Assembly: GCA_002633005.1 (NCBI GenBank)
Contig: NMRA01000104.1
Coordinates: forward strand, 616,841 to 680,840
Length of the DNA stretch: 64,000 nucleotides
DNA from: Phoronis australis
Taxonomy: Eukaryota > Phoronida > Phoronidae
Direction of reading: 5' to 3'
The first letter of the stretch is position 1. Each line of letters opens with the position of its first letter. The position numbers were made by a program, and so were the translations under genes. The notes below the pieces were generated by a model. The model ran no database searches and had not been told where the DNA came from. It worked only from the letters and a program-made list of their open reading frames with translations. Shown piece after piece: positions 1-14,400 of the stretch.

Positions 1-1284
1 GTGTACAGCGGTAGTTAGAACCGTCTACATGTCTTAGGTAGCTGTAGTCACGTTTATAGTATAAAACTACTTCTTGCAAAATTTCACAAAGATCCTTCAT
101 AGCAGTAAGGAGATACAACCGAGGAAGCAAAAAAGACGAAAATCGTCATCAGGAAGCATCACAGTTGGCAAATCAGTCCACAAATCAACGTCTTCTTATC
201 AAGAACAAAAAGGGCACTCCAAAAATAAAACTAGTCACTAGATGATGCAAAAATACATGAAATCCACACCAAAATGGAAAACCGTTAATAGAAACCTATT
301 AGCCAAAATTCACGAAAATCCATCAATGAACTCCAAAAAACACAGCTGAGGCAAACGTAAACAACTAAAACTGACACTAGGGGGCACAGTGGTAATCAAA
401 TGTGTCTGAAACGTGTCAAGAAGTTCTCAGCTCCATAGGAACAAGTCTGCCAAATTTCACAAAGATCCCAAAAAAAGGTTAAGGCGACAAAGCTGTAGAC
501 GAAAAAACACCAAAGTAGTTACTAGGCAAATAGACAGAAGAATGTCAAAAATGGACTCGAAACTGTTAAAAAGCCCCACTAGGAAGTGCGCAATACAAAA
601 AAATCGTCAGAAAATCGAAAGGCATTGTTGTTACCTTATTAGAAACCTATTTGTCAAGTTTCATGAAAATCCATCAATGAACTCTGAAGATACACATAAA
701 GTCAAGAAAACATAAAAAATTAACACTAGGGGGCACACCACTCATCAGATTAGGCTGAAACTTATCAGCTGTTGTCAACTCCATAGAAACATATCTGCCA
801 AATTTCACAAAGTTCCTGCAAAGCATTAATGAGATACAGCCGTGGATGCAAAATGAAACAAAATCTGCACTAGGTCTTATGTCCACAATGTGTGGACTTA
901 CCAGTAAAAATGTTATACGACATGGTAAGCCAGGATCATGGCTGTGAAGGTGCAGGACATGTATGTTCCACACGTCACATATTAGCAGGAAAAATACCCA
1001 ACCCAACACCTGCACATCGCAGGACAGATGAGAAACTTATGAGCTCAGCACATGGCCGTTCATTTCTCACTGCAGACATGCAACTGAACACTTACAAATG
1101 TGCCAACAACTTCCCAAAAATTCATTGCACAAACAACCTCTTGCACCGTCTGTGCAAAGCTTAATGGAAACTGACATAAAGAGATCAAGACCCTCATCAT
1201 GTGAAAGTACAAACACATGAACATCAATGCATCACGTTTCCAAGCTGAAGGTTGCCTTTGTTTAAGATGTGTGACAATACTTAC
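1..1284. repeat. Intron of PMS2 with a degenerate ~349-bp tandem repeat
   Basis: No coding exon of PMS2 is found here on the minus strand. Three diverged copies of one unit run in the same orientation. The phrase ATTTCACAAAG starts at 81, 454 and 802, and ACACTAGGGGGCAC starts at 374 and 723 (spacing 349). A second shared phrase, AAATCCATCAATGAACTC, recurs near 317 and 668. The copies differ by many substitutions, so the array is old. The 100-aa ORF at 413-715 is just an open frame within the repeat. Nothing recognisable is seen in 900-1284. Confidence 0.75.
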
Positions 1285-2490
1285 TGTATAAGCTTTTGGT
1301 TTTGAATGACAGTATGCTTCTGAAGTTGCTCAAAGTTGTACTTCTCATCAGAAGCATGTTGATCAACAATGAACAAATCATTCCACAATTTGACAATGAT
1401 GAAACCCAGGTTAAACTGAAATCAAACAAGGATCAGTGAGCAGTAGGGTAAGGTTACTTCAAGTTAGAAAACACAGCATGATAGAACTGTCAAATTGTAT
1501 TTTAACAAAAGAGGAAGAAAACCACTTCATTATTTGGAGTCAATATTTTACAAGCAAATCATGGAATTTTCAGTATTTTTAGCAATGCAGTGAGCTTTTG
1601 AAAAATGAAGAATTTGGGCATTGTTTTTGTTTGAATTCATGGAAAGTTTACCAAACAGCCTCAGAGTCCCTTATGCTTACGACAAATGACAAATTAAAGA
1701 AAATAGTGTGCCCTACATAGCTGAACAAAATCAACAGACATCTGAAGATGTCTCATTTTCACACTGGTATAAATTTTAACAGCATATAAAGCTTCCTCTT
1801 GCGACATTGCGTCAACATTTTTCAGGACAAAACTACCTATGTCGTGGTACAAAATATGAACAGAATCTATAGCTACACTCATTCCCATTGCTAAAATGTG
1901 TAGCACAGTGAAAGATTCTGACTGGTTGAAAAATAATGTTCTAGCATTCCAATTGGTTGATGTTGAATATAAATAGGTAAATAAAACAACAAGAATGGAT
2001 CAACTGAAATTTTCGGATGTAATAACGTCCTTTGTCAACAGAAACACAAATAATGTAAAATCAAACACTATATGACAATTGACATTTAAGATATGGTGTA
2101 ATGAATACGATACATTTTTGCGTAAAAAATTCAATGACATATTTTAAGAAGTTTTTATGTTCAATCCATGAGGTTGGAGTTGAGAAATGTACAAGAATAT
2201 TGCTTCATGTATTGAAAAATGCTTTTATGACTTGTAGCAGTGTAACAATAAGAACAGACTAAATCAATCTGTTCCACACAAGTTTATGTTTGGTGACACA
2301 CTCAATACAGCAAGGACAAAAGCATTCACATAAAAATAGATTAGCAGATGCAGATTCACTACCTGGCCCAATACTTCCATTTTCTTGAACATGTCTTTGG
2401 ATATCTCTTTACGCAGCTCATCTTCTGCAGACTGGTTTTCATCAGGAGAGATGCGAGCGCGGAAACTTCGCTGCAGACCATGAGAACCCT
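1285..2490 (-). CDS. PMS2: PMS2 endonuclease-domain exons with DQHA(x)2E(x)4E
   Basis: Exon 2363-2490 encodes [20 protein letters not shown] followed by [14 protein letters not shown], very close to known PMS2 proteins. Exon 1285-1415 begins [31 protein letters not shown] (given here as separate motifs [14 protein letters not shown] and YNFEQL). The DQHAxxExxxxE metal-binding motif is complete, so the incision activity should be retained. The exon ends in phase 2 at QNQKLIQ, the usual place of the QxLIxP-type clamp motif, whose last residues fall in the next exon. That exon is not in 1-1284. Confidence 0.95.
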
Positions 2491-5400
2491 CTAAAATGGT
2501 GCAACATAAATTATCCTTTAAAACTGTTTCGAGAAAATGTTCTTTTTGGTTCATACACTACAGGAAGACGTCACGATGCTCCATTTCAATTTTAACACTA
2601 TATCACTTGACAGCAGATCAGAGATTAGATTAAATGCCAGCGACTACACCATCAAATGGATTAATACACCGATATTGTGTACAAGTTTAATCTAAACAGT
2701 TCATATAACGAAAAATACTCAACTCCCAAATGGTGTAGACAATTACAAGACGGCCTATAACTTTATCAGTGACAACTGCTAACAAAATGAACTTGTTGAG
2801 TCACTGCTTACATACCTTTCCTCAATGTACAGGGCTCGGCCTGGTGTTTATGTTTTAAACTATTCATTGAGAATGGAACCATCACTGTTTTCTTGAAAAC
2901 ATCCACAGCTTCATCCTGTTGTCACCCAAAACAAGAGCATTGTGGAGCGTTAACATGAGCCCATGGCGCGCATCACAAAAGGCTAATTTATAAGCACTAC
3001 AGTAAGCAATACTAGTTGATTTAAGATAGAGTCAACCGGTTACAATATCATGATGGTCAACCGAAAAAATTCAATGCTTTCAAGCCTAACTTCAACGGAA
3101 TTTTATTTTAGATGTATTGGGCTAACCAGATAGTCCTAGCAAAGCCTTAGTAAAATAAGAAAACGCGAGTTCAATCACGCAAATGTGAGCCTGTCAAATG
3201 ATAAGTGAACCTGCCTTTTTGTGCCATTTTGCGTCACCGCGAGATCCCAGCACAAACTACAAAAGGTTGTATGGAATAGGGGTCTGAATAGAACACCACT
3301 GTGTGCGGGTGTTATTCGCAGCTGTTTGAATTAAAAGGTCATTCTTGCGGTGACGTAGAAAAAGCAAACCAATACGCCTAACAGTTCGTTACATTCGACA
3401 ATTTATAGCACTAGTGGGCTCAGAGGGATGCTCTTAACATACTGTGGGAACCAAATTTTCAGGTGTTACCGTTGAAGATAGGCTTTCAGATATTCAGAAT
3501 GCAGTAAAGAAACGTAAAACTGCAACAATGCCGTCATGATCAACTTAATAGAAACTCGACTGCTAGTTAGACAAAGAGGTGGAAAACTAAATATTAATCT
3601 CTAAAGTGTTTCTACTTACTATCACCTTTTGGCTAAGGTTGGTCATATTTATTAACAAGGTACTTATTTAATACCAAGCTAGAATTTGATTAGCCAACAC
3701 TCTTAGTAATCATAATATAACCATGAACAGTATTGGACAAGTCTGAATAAATTAGAATCACATTGATTTATGAACCTCCTTTTCATGCCTATGGTCATTT
3801 TCTAAATTGGTGATGTAGCACACATTTATAGTCAAACAATGCAACAAAAGCAGGTACAAAAATATCAAATCAATCCACCAAGCAGACTTACCAACTGGGT
3901 AAGTGCAATCCTGCTCTGGCCACAGCCATCTCTTGATGCTACACTGCCAGATGTGTAGTTCCCTTTACTCTCCTCCCTTGATAGTGAATTACTGTCATAA
4001 ACTGTACTAGCCATGGACACGTCACCCCCCTCATCACTCAACAGTCCATCACACTTTGTCTCCTCACAAATCTTTGACCCAGTATTATCACAGAGCTTGT
4101 CAGGGCTACCAGAAAGTAAGAAGTCAATATTTCTCTTGTCTACCTCGTCATGCCCATATTTAGTCTTATTTCTCACGTCCCCAATATTCACTGGTGTTTT
4201 TGATGGCACAGAGCTGTCAGTTTGGTTATCATTAAGACAGTCACCAGCAGCATTATCTGTTGCACTGAGCAAGGAGTCCTTGGCTCCACTCAGCTCATGC
4301 ACATCCTCTAGTTTAGCATCACAAACTATGCCACCAGTCTTCTTGAATGATTCAAAGATGACCGAGTACTTCACTTCCTGTTTTTCTGCATCCAGTTCCA
4401 AATTTGCTGACTCTTGTGACAAATTGACATCTGATGACTCCGTTCGGACAGGATCCTCAATACAGATACTTTCACCCAACACAGGGTTAGAGTCTGATGA
4501 TAACTCCACAATTTCCGATGGCACCACTTGTTCTGTACTAGACACAAAAAAGGTATCTAATTTTCTTTCTAAAAGAAAAAAATAAGTTACAAATTACAAT
4601 GATTCATCAACATACAGCAGAAACCACTACTCAACAACTAGTTAAAGGGCCCATTCAAAATAACTTAACTCCGGTATGAACAGAGCATCAGACGAGTATA
4701 AACTGTGAAGCTTGTTCAACTGTTCATACCAGATTTGGTAGTTAACAGCATCGAAGTAAATGGTAGGTAACACTGTCGTCAAAGTAATCGCAAGGTAGCA
4801 CTGATGCATAAGATGGTGACATTCGAGGTAGACCAATATATGGGGTGTTTAAGATTTTCCCCTCTTTTTAATGTGACAAGTAAGATAATTGACATTAAAC
4901 TTATATCAAATTCAACTGGCAATTATTTTTAGCAAAATATTAGCGAATATTAGCGATGACACTGCCCTTTGTTGACGATGACAGAGGCCCCGAAGTTGAC
5001 CGTTCATACAGGGCTCCAGCATTGATGCTCAGATGTTCAATCCAACGATTTATTGCAATGTTAACTGGTGCTGTTCACTTCAAACCAGGAGTGCACTTGA
5101 CCCTTCATACTGACCACAACTTCCCAAAGCATTGATAGGGCTTAAAGCGATCGTTCAGTTTTACAATAACATATGTTATGCAATAAGTTCACAGGCTATA
5201 TAATAACAATAACAGAGCACGATAAAACAGATCTGACTGAAGAGACAGCAAAGGTGAGTGCGAAAACTACTAATATTTTAGTTTTTAATTGAAAACTGTT
5301 TTGCCACAGATTTACTTACGTTTTGTATTAGTTTCCTTCTTTGAAGACCTGCTAGCCCCATCTTTAGCAAAAGCACTGGTAAATGTCCGTTTGAGAGAGG

Positions 5401-8400
5401 CAAGAGCACCAGATATTGTGTTCTATAAAAGAGTGACACTTTGAGCGGAACAATACAAACGGATGTACAGACACATGGAACCAGTCTAAACTGTGTATGA
5501 GGTAAGCAAGAGAACGGTGCCATCTCACGTAATCACCAATAGTTTCCAGAACATTAGAGCATATGAGCGGGTCACGGAATGAAACGCGAGCTTGACTGGA
5601 GGAGAGGTAGGCCTAATTACCTTGACCTACACAACAAATTACGTTGTATGATAATTTTCTGTGTGATGTTTTCAAGCGCAATGCACACAGGGGTTCACAA
5701 AAAACAACAAAAAACAGACTATTGTAAGCAAGTATTAAAACCAGAGAACTATGGAAATCACTCTGGTAGTTATGACTAGCTTACTTACTCTTGCATCAGT
5801 GTAGTCTGACACTGAACTGAACATCAGTATCAGAATATGCATGATGCCATCCACAGACAAGTAATGCGGACAGACTGATACAGAATCAGGTGGCAAAAAC
5901 ACTATTATTCAACCTGTCTAGAAACATGACAAAAAACACTTAGGTGAGCATTCACAACATAATTTTATTATAAAGCACTGCCATTGCTCACCTTTTGACT
6001 TTGCACAAAATCTTGAAATGAGCTGAAAAAGTGAAACGGATCTTGAGGCTGATGCATGTTCTGAAATCAGTTCTCATTTTTCTGCCATTTGGATACAAAA
6101 ATTGAATTGGTAACCACGGCAATAACAGTATATCTAGAGAGACCTTGGCTTGAAACCACCAAACTTCATTTGAAACTCCACTCAAAATTTAACTTATCGT
6201 GTGGCATGGTTTGAGTGCAATACTTTCATGTTCTGTGATTGGTCAGTTTTCGAGCCGAGTCTCAAATAAAACGTGGTGGTGACAAGACCAGAAGAAAACA
6301 AACACCGGTCACAATTATCACTGACAGCTCAATATTGAGGAAAAAACAACTGTGACAAGAACAAAACAAAAGTAGAACAAGACAGCAAGCAGTATCATTA
6401 TTCACTAGAGACACAATTTAGTTTCATCCCTTTGCCACATACAGCACTAACTTCAGAAACCTGCCTTGTCTAAAACACATCACAATGAACATACATTACA
6501 CTGAGCAAAATTTTTGAAGCAAGTGTGATTTATTCTAGCATTAAGTTGCTGATTTTGACTTGACCTGAGTACGACGCAAAAGCAAAAAAAAATAATACAA
6601 ATTTACAAACCATTTCTCAGACTGATTTTCTTCACTGTTGTGTACAGCAGTTGGCTTGAGTGCCAACACTGACTGATTGAGTTCAAATGAGGAAGACATC
6701 GGCTCATACATCTCGATCAACGAGCTCTAAAACACAGAGTAACAGGATCAATTCAAGTACACCTATCAAGAATTTCTCTCGCTAGATGAATTGTTGATTA
6801 ATATTGCAAGAATTTCAAAGTATTATTCCAGCTCGAAGAATTTAGAGTCAAATGTTTATTATCAAAGAATGTGGGATTCATGCCAATAATTTAGCGGATT
6901 GTGTAGACAGTTAAGTGGTTTGTCAGAACGTAAGACTGTTTGACAAACTACACTAAGTAAAGTACCTTTATTGTGGCTAGCAACAGTTTCTCCCCGTCAA
7001 CAAATATTTGTCGTTTGTCAGGCGTCACGTTCACATCCACACAATCTGTAACACAAGAACCAGATGACCTATCTGCTCATAACTGTAACACAAGCACAGA
7101 ACCAGATGACCTATCTGATCATAACTGTAACACAAGCACAGAACCAGATGACCTATCTGATCATAACTGTAACACAAGCACAGAACCAGATGACNNNNNN
7201 NNNNNNNNNNNNNNNNNNNNNNNNNNNNNNNNNNNNNNNNNNNNNNNNNNNNNNNNNNNNNNNNNNNNNNNNNNNNNNNNNNNNNNNNNNNNNNNNNNNN
7301 NNNNNNNNNNNNNNNNNNNNNNNNNNNNNNNNNNNNNNNNNNNNNNNNNNNNNNNNNNNNNNNNNNNNNNNNNNNNNNNNNNNNNNNNNNNNNNNNNNNN
7401 NNNNNNNNNNNNNNNNNNNNNNNNNNNNNNNNNNNNNNNNNNNNNNNNNNNNNNNNNNNNNNNNNNNNNNNNNNNNNNNNNNNNNNNNNNNNNNNNNNNN
7501 NNNNNNNNNNNNNNNNNNNNNNNNNNNNNNNNNNNNNNNNNNNNNNNNNNNNNNNNNNNNNNNNNNNNNNNNNNNNNNNNNNNNNNNNNNNNNNNNNNNN
7601 NNNNNNNNNNNNNNNNNNNNNNNNNNNNNNNNNNNNNNNNNNNNNNNNNNNNNNNNNNNNNNNNNNNNNNNNNNNNNNNNNNNNNNNNNNNNNNNNNNNN
7701 NNNNNNNNNNNNNNNNNNNNNNNNNNNNNNNNNNNNNNNNNNNNNNNNNNNNNNNNNNNNNNNNNNNNNNNNNNNNNNNNNNNNNNNNNNNNNNNNNNNN
7801 NNNNNNNNNNNNNNNNNNNNNNNNNNNNNNNNNNNNNNNNNNNNNNNNNNNNNNNNNNNNNNNNNNNNNNNNNNNNNCGGGTCACCGACTCCAGCCATTT
7901 TCAGCTTACAACACACTAAACAATCCCTAAATCCAACGTAGTTGAGTTCTCTACTAACCTATCTTGCCGCAGAATACTCGCCGATGGAAAGTGGTGGCGA
8001 CAATTGGTGAAAAATAGCACAAAACAGAAGTAGAATAGAACAGATTCGCACAGGAAACTCAACGCAAAACCAAGTGGTGGGAAACGCTTGCCTCCTAAAA
8101 CGTCACTTCCGGAATAGCGGACGAGTAATTAATAAAATTACGAAAAGCTGTAATTAAGTGAAAAATATGTCTAGGACAACCAATCAACCTTATTTTAGCT
8201 CAAAATGACATGGAAAAAGGTTGCCTTCGCCTTTAACCTCCTATACTTGAGTTGAGAGTGTGACTACCACTCTACTTCAATGCTGAACTTCCACAACAGG
8301 CCCATCATGAAATCGTGTGTATTTGAAAGAAAAGAGTACTGGGCTCATTTGCAATTGTTAACTTACTTACTGACATACAACAACAGCCTAGTACAGTTCT

Positions 8401-11400
8401 ACTGATGCACAATATTTTCAAAAACATTGCAAGCACTCATAAAGTAAAGAAACACAGAAACTTGTAAGCAAGCATTAAATCCAATGATAAACAGTAATCA
8501 CTGGTAGTTACATCTTGCTGTTTCTCTGGCACCATTGTAGTCTGAGACAACACAAAACAGTAGTCACAGAATATGCGTGATGCCTTGGTAACATACAATA
8601 ATTGAAAGTTGTTGATAAACAACAAAACTCTTGATTATGAATAACTTTAAAATACAAAACCTATTTCTTATTTTCCAACTGTTTAATATGTGAAGGTTGG
8701 TCACAGGTGCGTACCTTGATGTCGTTGTGTCCCTACCTTGATCACATCACAGGGTCGTTTGTTGATGAACATAAACTGTCTGTCAGTGGTACTTCTACCA
8801 AGACCATGTTGACACTTGGAGACATAGCCTTGTATGGTGAACACATCACTGTGAGTCTGTACGTCATACTCACTAGATACAGCTTCACTGGGATGGGACT
8901 GTTTGAAGGGCATTAGGCTGGAAAACTGTGGTCAATAAAAGAACAACATAATGTGACAGAGATCACCATCCAACAATTGTGGAACATTTAAAAACATAGT
9001 CAACAGGATAAAATAAAATAGGTCTGAACTAACGGGAGGCACTTTTGAAGAAAAAGAAACCATTAGGTTATGTCAGACCTTATTGATAAATCTACGCATT
9101 TTGGTAAATATCTAAAATACTACAATACCATACAAGTTAATATTGCCAAAGACAAAAAATGTAGAAATTAATATTTAGCTTAATACCAATCTGCCAATAA
9201 TTGGTTCACATGACCATTTGTAAACTTAAGCAAAAAAAAGAAAGGCAAATTTCAAACCAAAACAGCAGTATGAAAACATGACAAAAATATAATGATTAAG
9301 AAGAAATCTCAAAAATGCCAGTAGTTTACCAAATTATCAAGAGCTATTTTTGATGGCCTGCAATGCAAAAGCGGACCATTTCAAAAACAATTTCTAATTG
9401 TTTTGGAAACCAGTGCATTAAGCATGTTATCTGAAAGTTTGACAGGAATTTGTTTTCTCAGCCATTTCTGAGACGTTTAGAAGTTAGCCAAGTTTTTTTT
9501 GGTCCCAAACAACCTTAAACACACTGTACACATGAAACAAAAGTCTTACAATAGATTTATGGATTGCAGCTCAGTAACACATGCAGTGAAAATAATGAAA
9601 TGTTAGCACCACCAATCTAAACTCTATTGACAAATGGTGCACAGGATAACAGGCAACTCAGTCAAAATTAAGCTCGTTTGCTATCAAGCCTGTGTCTAGT
9701 GTACAGACACATCATCAAAATTAAGCCTCGTGATTGTAGACTTTTTAAAGATTTTAAGCCTGCCCACTGAATAGCACCATGCTACTTCAAAGGCTTGCCT
9801 GCACATTTCTACTGTTGTATGCAATTTCGTATACAACTTCTGAGCCTCAATCTACCAATGATAAATATTCTCCAATGTGGACAGTCTCTAGAATTTTGAT
9901 ACGGAAACTCCCACAAAAATTCAATATTCTTCATTATGGAATTTAGAGCAAGGGCAGTTTTAGTGTTCAAGATAATTTTCAAATTTCGGTCAATGTGTAT
10001 CTTTCTGGTGATTGTTGAATTTGCGATGCGTAGACGCAAGAATCACGCAAAAAAGCAAGATCAACAAAATTATGCAAGAAAAATGCAAGTGTTTCAAGAG
10101 TATAATCATGCGTTAACTGTACCCTAAACATTGAGGGAACTGAAACGATTGGCCAATAAGGTTGGAATGTTAAATTTTGATAGATTTCACTTTTCTTGTT
10201 CCATAAGAGAAGATTTCTTGCCACAAGTGCTGAGCTAGTCTTGAGTTAACAGAACGCAGCTGTGTTGTCTTAGAAATTAAACTGTCCAGACCTAGTTTGT
10301 AAGACTTGTGTGTTACATAATGATCACCTGTTTAGCACCAAACAAGTTAGTGAGGTTGTCCTTCATTGAGTCGTTGGCGTTAACGGATAGGACTTGTACT
10401 TTCTGCCTGTGCAAAAGAAAAAAACAGAGTGCTAAAAACAAGACACAACTGTCACATTCAGTGACTTTAAATGCAATAACCAATAAAAACAGGAGGTAGA
10501 CTCAACACTGAAATTAACGTCATGGACGCTTAAACTGGTGAGCATGGAAATTGGGATGAGGGCAATTAACCCACAGATGGATGTTTACATTGGAAATTTC
10601 AAGAAATTGGGGGTGGGCGCTTACCCTGAGCCCGTTCCCACCCTTGATCTTTGAAATTGAAGTCCACAGACCTGAAGTTCAAAGGATTTGCAATAAGGCA
10701 TGAAAGTAAAATTGCCTTCATGTCACTAAACTGTAGTTATTTCCCAAGGATTAATTAGGTCAAGAACAGGCAAGTATCCAACTCAATGAGGGGTATGTTT
10801 GGCAGTGAATGAGTAACTCGTGGAAAGGTGAGTTTGGCAGTGAAAGAGCTAATGAAAAAAGGACGGAGTTTGGAAGAATAGAATAATTCATCAGTGCATG
10901 ACAAAAAAACACAGGATACAAAATGGGCATCATTTTTGAGAAAGGTACACTATTTAGAATACGCCTGCAGAACACAAGGAAGAAGACTGTCAAACCAGGC
11001 AATACATACGACTCGACTCAGAAATGGTTACCAGTTTTCAGCAAAGACAAACCTACCCTTTTCCCACTTGGTTGGAGCAAGTTATTCTCAAACCAACGGA
11101 GATGATACAGTAGGCATTCAGCACACTGATCATCTTATTAAACTCCTTCTTGATGTTTCGTAGAAACTCCTTATGCCGAACAGGAAGAGTAGAAAATAAG
11201 TGGGAGATAGTCACGGTTGTACCGACCTGAAAGTTCAAACGATTACATTTTATTGTCATTTCTGATTAGAGCCAGTGGTTTCCACCTGTATCTTGGCAAT
11301 GTAATGTGGCAAGATGTAATGCCATAACTGGATCAAGATGAATAAAGAGCAGAGATTAAAGAATCTGATGTATTTGCATACTTCTGAGTAATATATAGCA

Positions 11401-14400
11401 GGAAGTAAACGACAATGCTATTTGAACATCATCTACGCTAAACAAAGTGCGGTTGTATTCATTGACAACTTGTAAATGTGAAAACAAAAAATTCTGCAAA
11501 TAGCTGACCTTTGTACTAATGATGTACATTGGGGGCTCATAACTCGCATCATGCAGTGTTATTCACCAACATCATGACACAATACTTCCAGGACATGGTT
11601 GAGTGATTTACGGGCGGATCATTTTAGAAAAAGAACTCGTTCTAAAAACATTTGGCAATTTTCAACCTACTTCATATTCACATCATCGCTATACGTTGTG
11701 TTTCTAACTAATTTTACCGATCAATCACAGAGATAAGGAATTAGAGTGCAAGTTCCACTTGAAAAATGTCTTTACAATGTTTAACAGGTTTTACTCTTGT
11801 TCAAACAGCAACTCATGTGTCAATACATTGCGTATGACAACTAAATCAGGAATACTTAACTTCCTCTGTATCATCTTACAGTAAAGCTCACCTGTCTGGC
11901 ACAAGGTGTCTGTCTGATCAGGTTACCATGGTGATCATAGTCCAACTTGGCAGCCACAGTGCAGCTCTGATGGCGTGTAGTAATGGAGACACATCTGGCG
12001 ACAAACAAGACTATATCAATTGAACAACAGACAAGGGCTTCATGTAGGATTTTGCAAACTGGGCGTTCAAGATGACACCAATTTTCAAGTGAGTGTCCAT
12101 TTATCTGACTGAGCGGATAGGAATTCCATCGCATTGATTCGTGTCGACAGGACTACATTAGCTACAGGTATAACAGATCAGCATTGATTTTGAGTAACGC
12201 ATTAGATTCTGGACAGTGTTAGAAGCAGCTTTATCTTTAAAAGGTTCCCAATCACCCAGAACACATTCAAGTTGTGTAGAAAAGGAAAGCACGACCAAAT
12301 CCAGGGAGTTTTATCTGATGAAGAACAAAAGCTTACTGTTTGACTAAAAATAAATTGTGGGAGTGGCAGGTTACAGTGCCACCACTGGTAAAAATTTGAA
12401 CTAAAATCAAACCCATTTTCAGTATGCACAGAGTTCACTAATTCTTGAAATGACATACTTCAACAAACATGTATTCTAAAATACAGAAAACAAGATTAAA
12501 ATTTTAAGTGGCCAAGCACGGTTCCGTCCTCTTAAAAATTTTAATAAGTAGAGAACACTCATGTTGAGACACTTTGTGGTTGCATGAAAACCTCCTTACC
12601 CTAAGGCGCATAATGAACTTAGTGCCTCTCCTCTGAATCCAAATGTATCTACATTGACAAGGTCTGAGAAATCTTGAATCTTGGAAGTGTGATGTTTCAG
12701 AGCTGAAAATAAATAAAAGAGAATGCTTAGCCTTACAGACATGCCAAGAATTGTACTACACACTCAGTTTACTTTTAACTGTAACTGATCCTTGCAGGTT
12801 TAGTAATTGGCCCAATTATGTTGCACACCCAGCAGAATTGACCTGTCACCAGGATTTTGAAAAACGGTTTAACAGACCAATCAAAACGCAGCAATCTTGA
12901 CAGACCTTCATTTCTAAGCCGCCATTTTACCCACAAACAACACCTTTGTCGACCTTTCGCAAGGGGGCGGAGCTTGCGACAGGACAGTTAGTGAGAACCA
13001 GAATACTGGCAACAAATCGCTGGTCATCTACGAAGGAACAAGACCACAGAGCCTGTTTGCAGACGGTTCTACTGGCCAGGGCTGCAGGGTGATGTTGCTG
13101 ACTGGTGTAAGAAGTGCCTTATGTGTGCGCAGCGGAAGCCAGGTCCTGGAAATGGCAAGGCACCTCAACAACAAGGACATACTGGCGCATCGTTCCAGAG
13201 GATCCCCATCTACATCCTCGATCCCTCCCGAAGTCTATGATATGGTCGTGGCGGACTATTTCACCAAATGGACCGAGGCGTATGCTATTCCTAATCATAC
13301 TGCACTTATAGTAGCCGACAAGCTGATGATAGATTTTGCCGACCAGGGGAGAGAGTTCGAGAGTAAATTGTTTCCGGAGCTCTGCAGGAAGCTAGGTAAA
13401 AAGAAGACCCGGAACACCCCCTACAGGCCCCAGTCGGACGGCATGGTAGAAAGATTCAACCGCACCCTGCAGCAGATGTTAGCCATGTTTGTGGACAAAC
13501 ACAGGCATGATTGGGACAACCATCTGCCCTACGTGCTCATGGCTTACCGCACTGCCGTCCATGACAGCACCAGTTTTTCACCTTACCGTATGGTATTTGG
13601 TAGGGAGGTGCCTCTGCCTGTGGACGTGATGGCACGTCAGCCTTCAGAAGGTCATCCTGATTCCTTTTCGCCAGAATACGTTGAATGGCTAGGCGACGCA
13701 TTGGAGTCGGCGTGGGAAATGGCCAGGGAGAGCTTGGGAGGTAGTTTTCGATGCCAAAAGAGCTATTATGACAGGAGAGAAAAATTCCGCCATTTTGAAC
13801 AAGGTGATCTCGTTTTTCGATAGTATTCCCCGACGACGAACTAAAAGTTGGGTCTTGGTTGGTCGGGCACCTACGAGGTTTGTTCAAGAGTCAGTGACGT
13901 TCTCTACGAGATACAGAGGGGAGCTGACAGGCTTGTCCTCATGCATGTCGACCAGTTGAAACTGTGCGAGGGTGGAAACGAATTAGACGGCAACGCAGAG
14001 GACGGCAGGAGTACTGAGAATATGCAAACAAGAGTACCCAGAGCCAACCCGCAGGGATGCATGCACTATCGAGGAATGATGTAGGCTAGGTCACAGGAAG
14101 GGCAATGCGCCCAGACTCCTAGTCTTCGAATGATTTTTGCGATCCCAAGGAAATTGTAGATGTGGCAGCGAATCCTATGAGAAACAGGAGGGGCTTAGAT
14201 GATTTTTAAAGTTGTCCTGGGGGGTACACTTGCGGCACTTGAAGTCAAACCCCGGAATGAACCAGACGGTGGCTAACGATGTACTTGGCAGTACAGGGAG
14301 GATCGCGGCCGGAGGAAGTGGGGAGCCGGCTGGTGGGAACGTCAGCGGAAGTGGTGTCGGCACCTCGGTGAGTGAGGCAACGGTGCTATCCCTGCAAGGA

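Noticed and set aside
4013-4585. 190-residue open frame antisense to the PMS2 linker exon
   Set aside because: It lies opposite a low-complexity coding exon whose composition leaves the reverse frame open, and it shows no domain or splice context of its own.
6973-7941. Long open frames on both strands across the first N run
   Set aside because: They consist of 42-bp repeat units and undefined bases. Only the PMS2 exon at 6966-7045 is real.
13089-13823. A working integrase gene
   Set aside because: Frameshifts on both sides and a deletion between the first two catalytic Asp residues show a dead relic.
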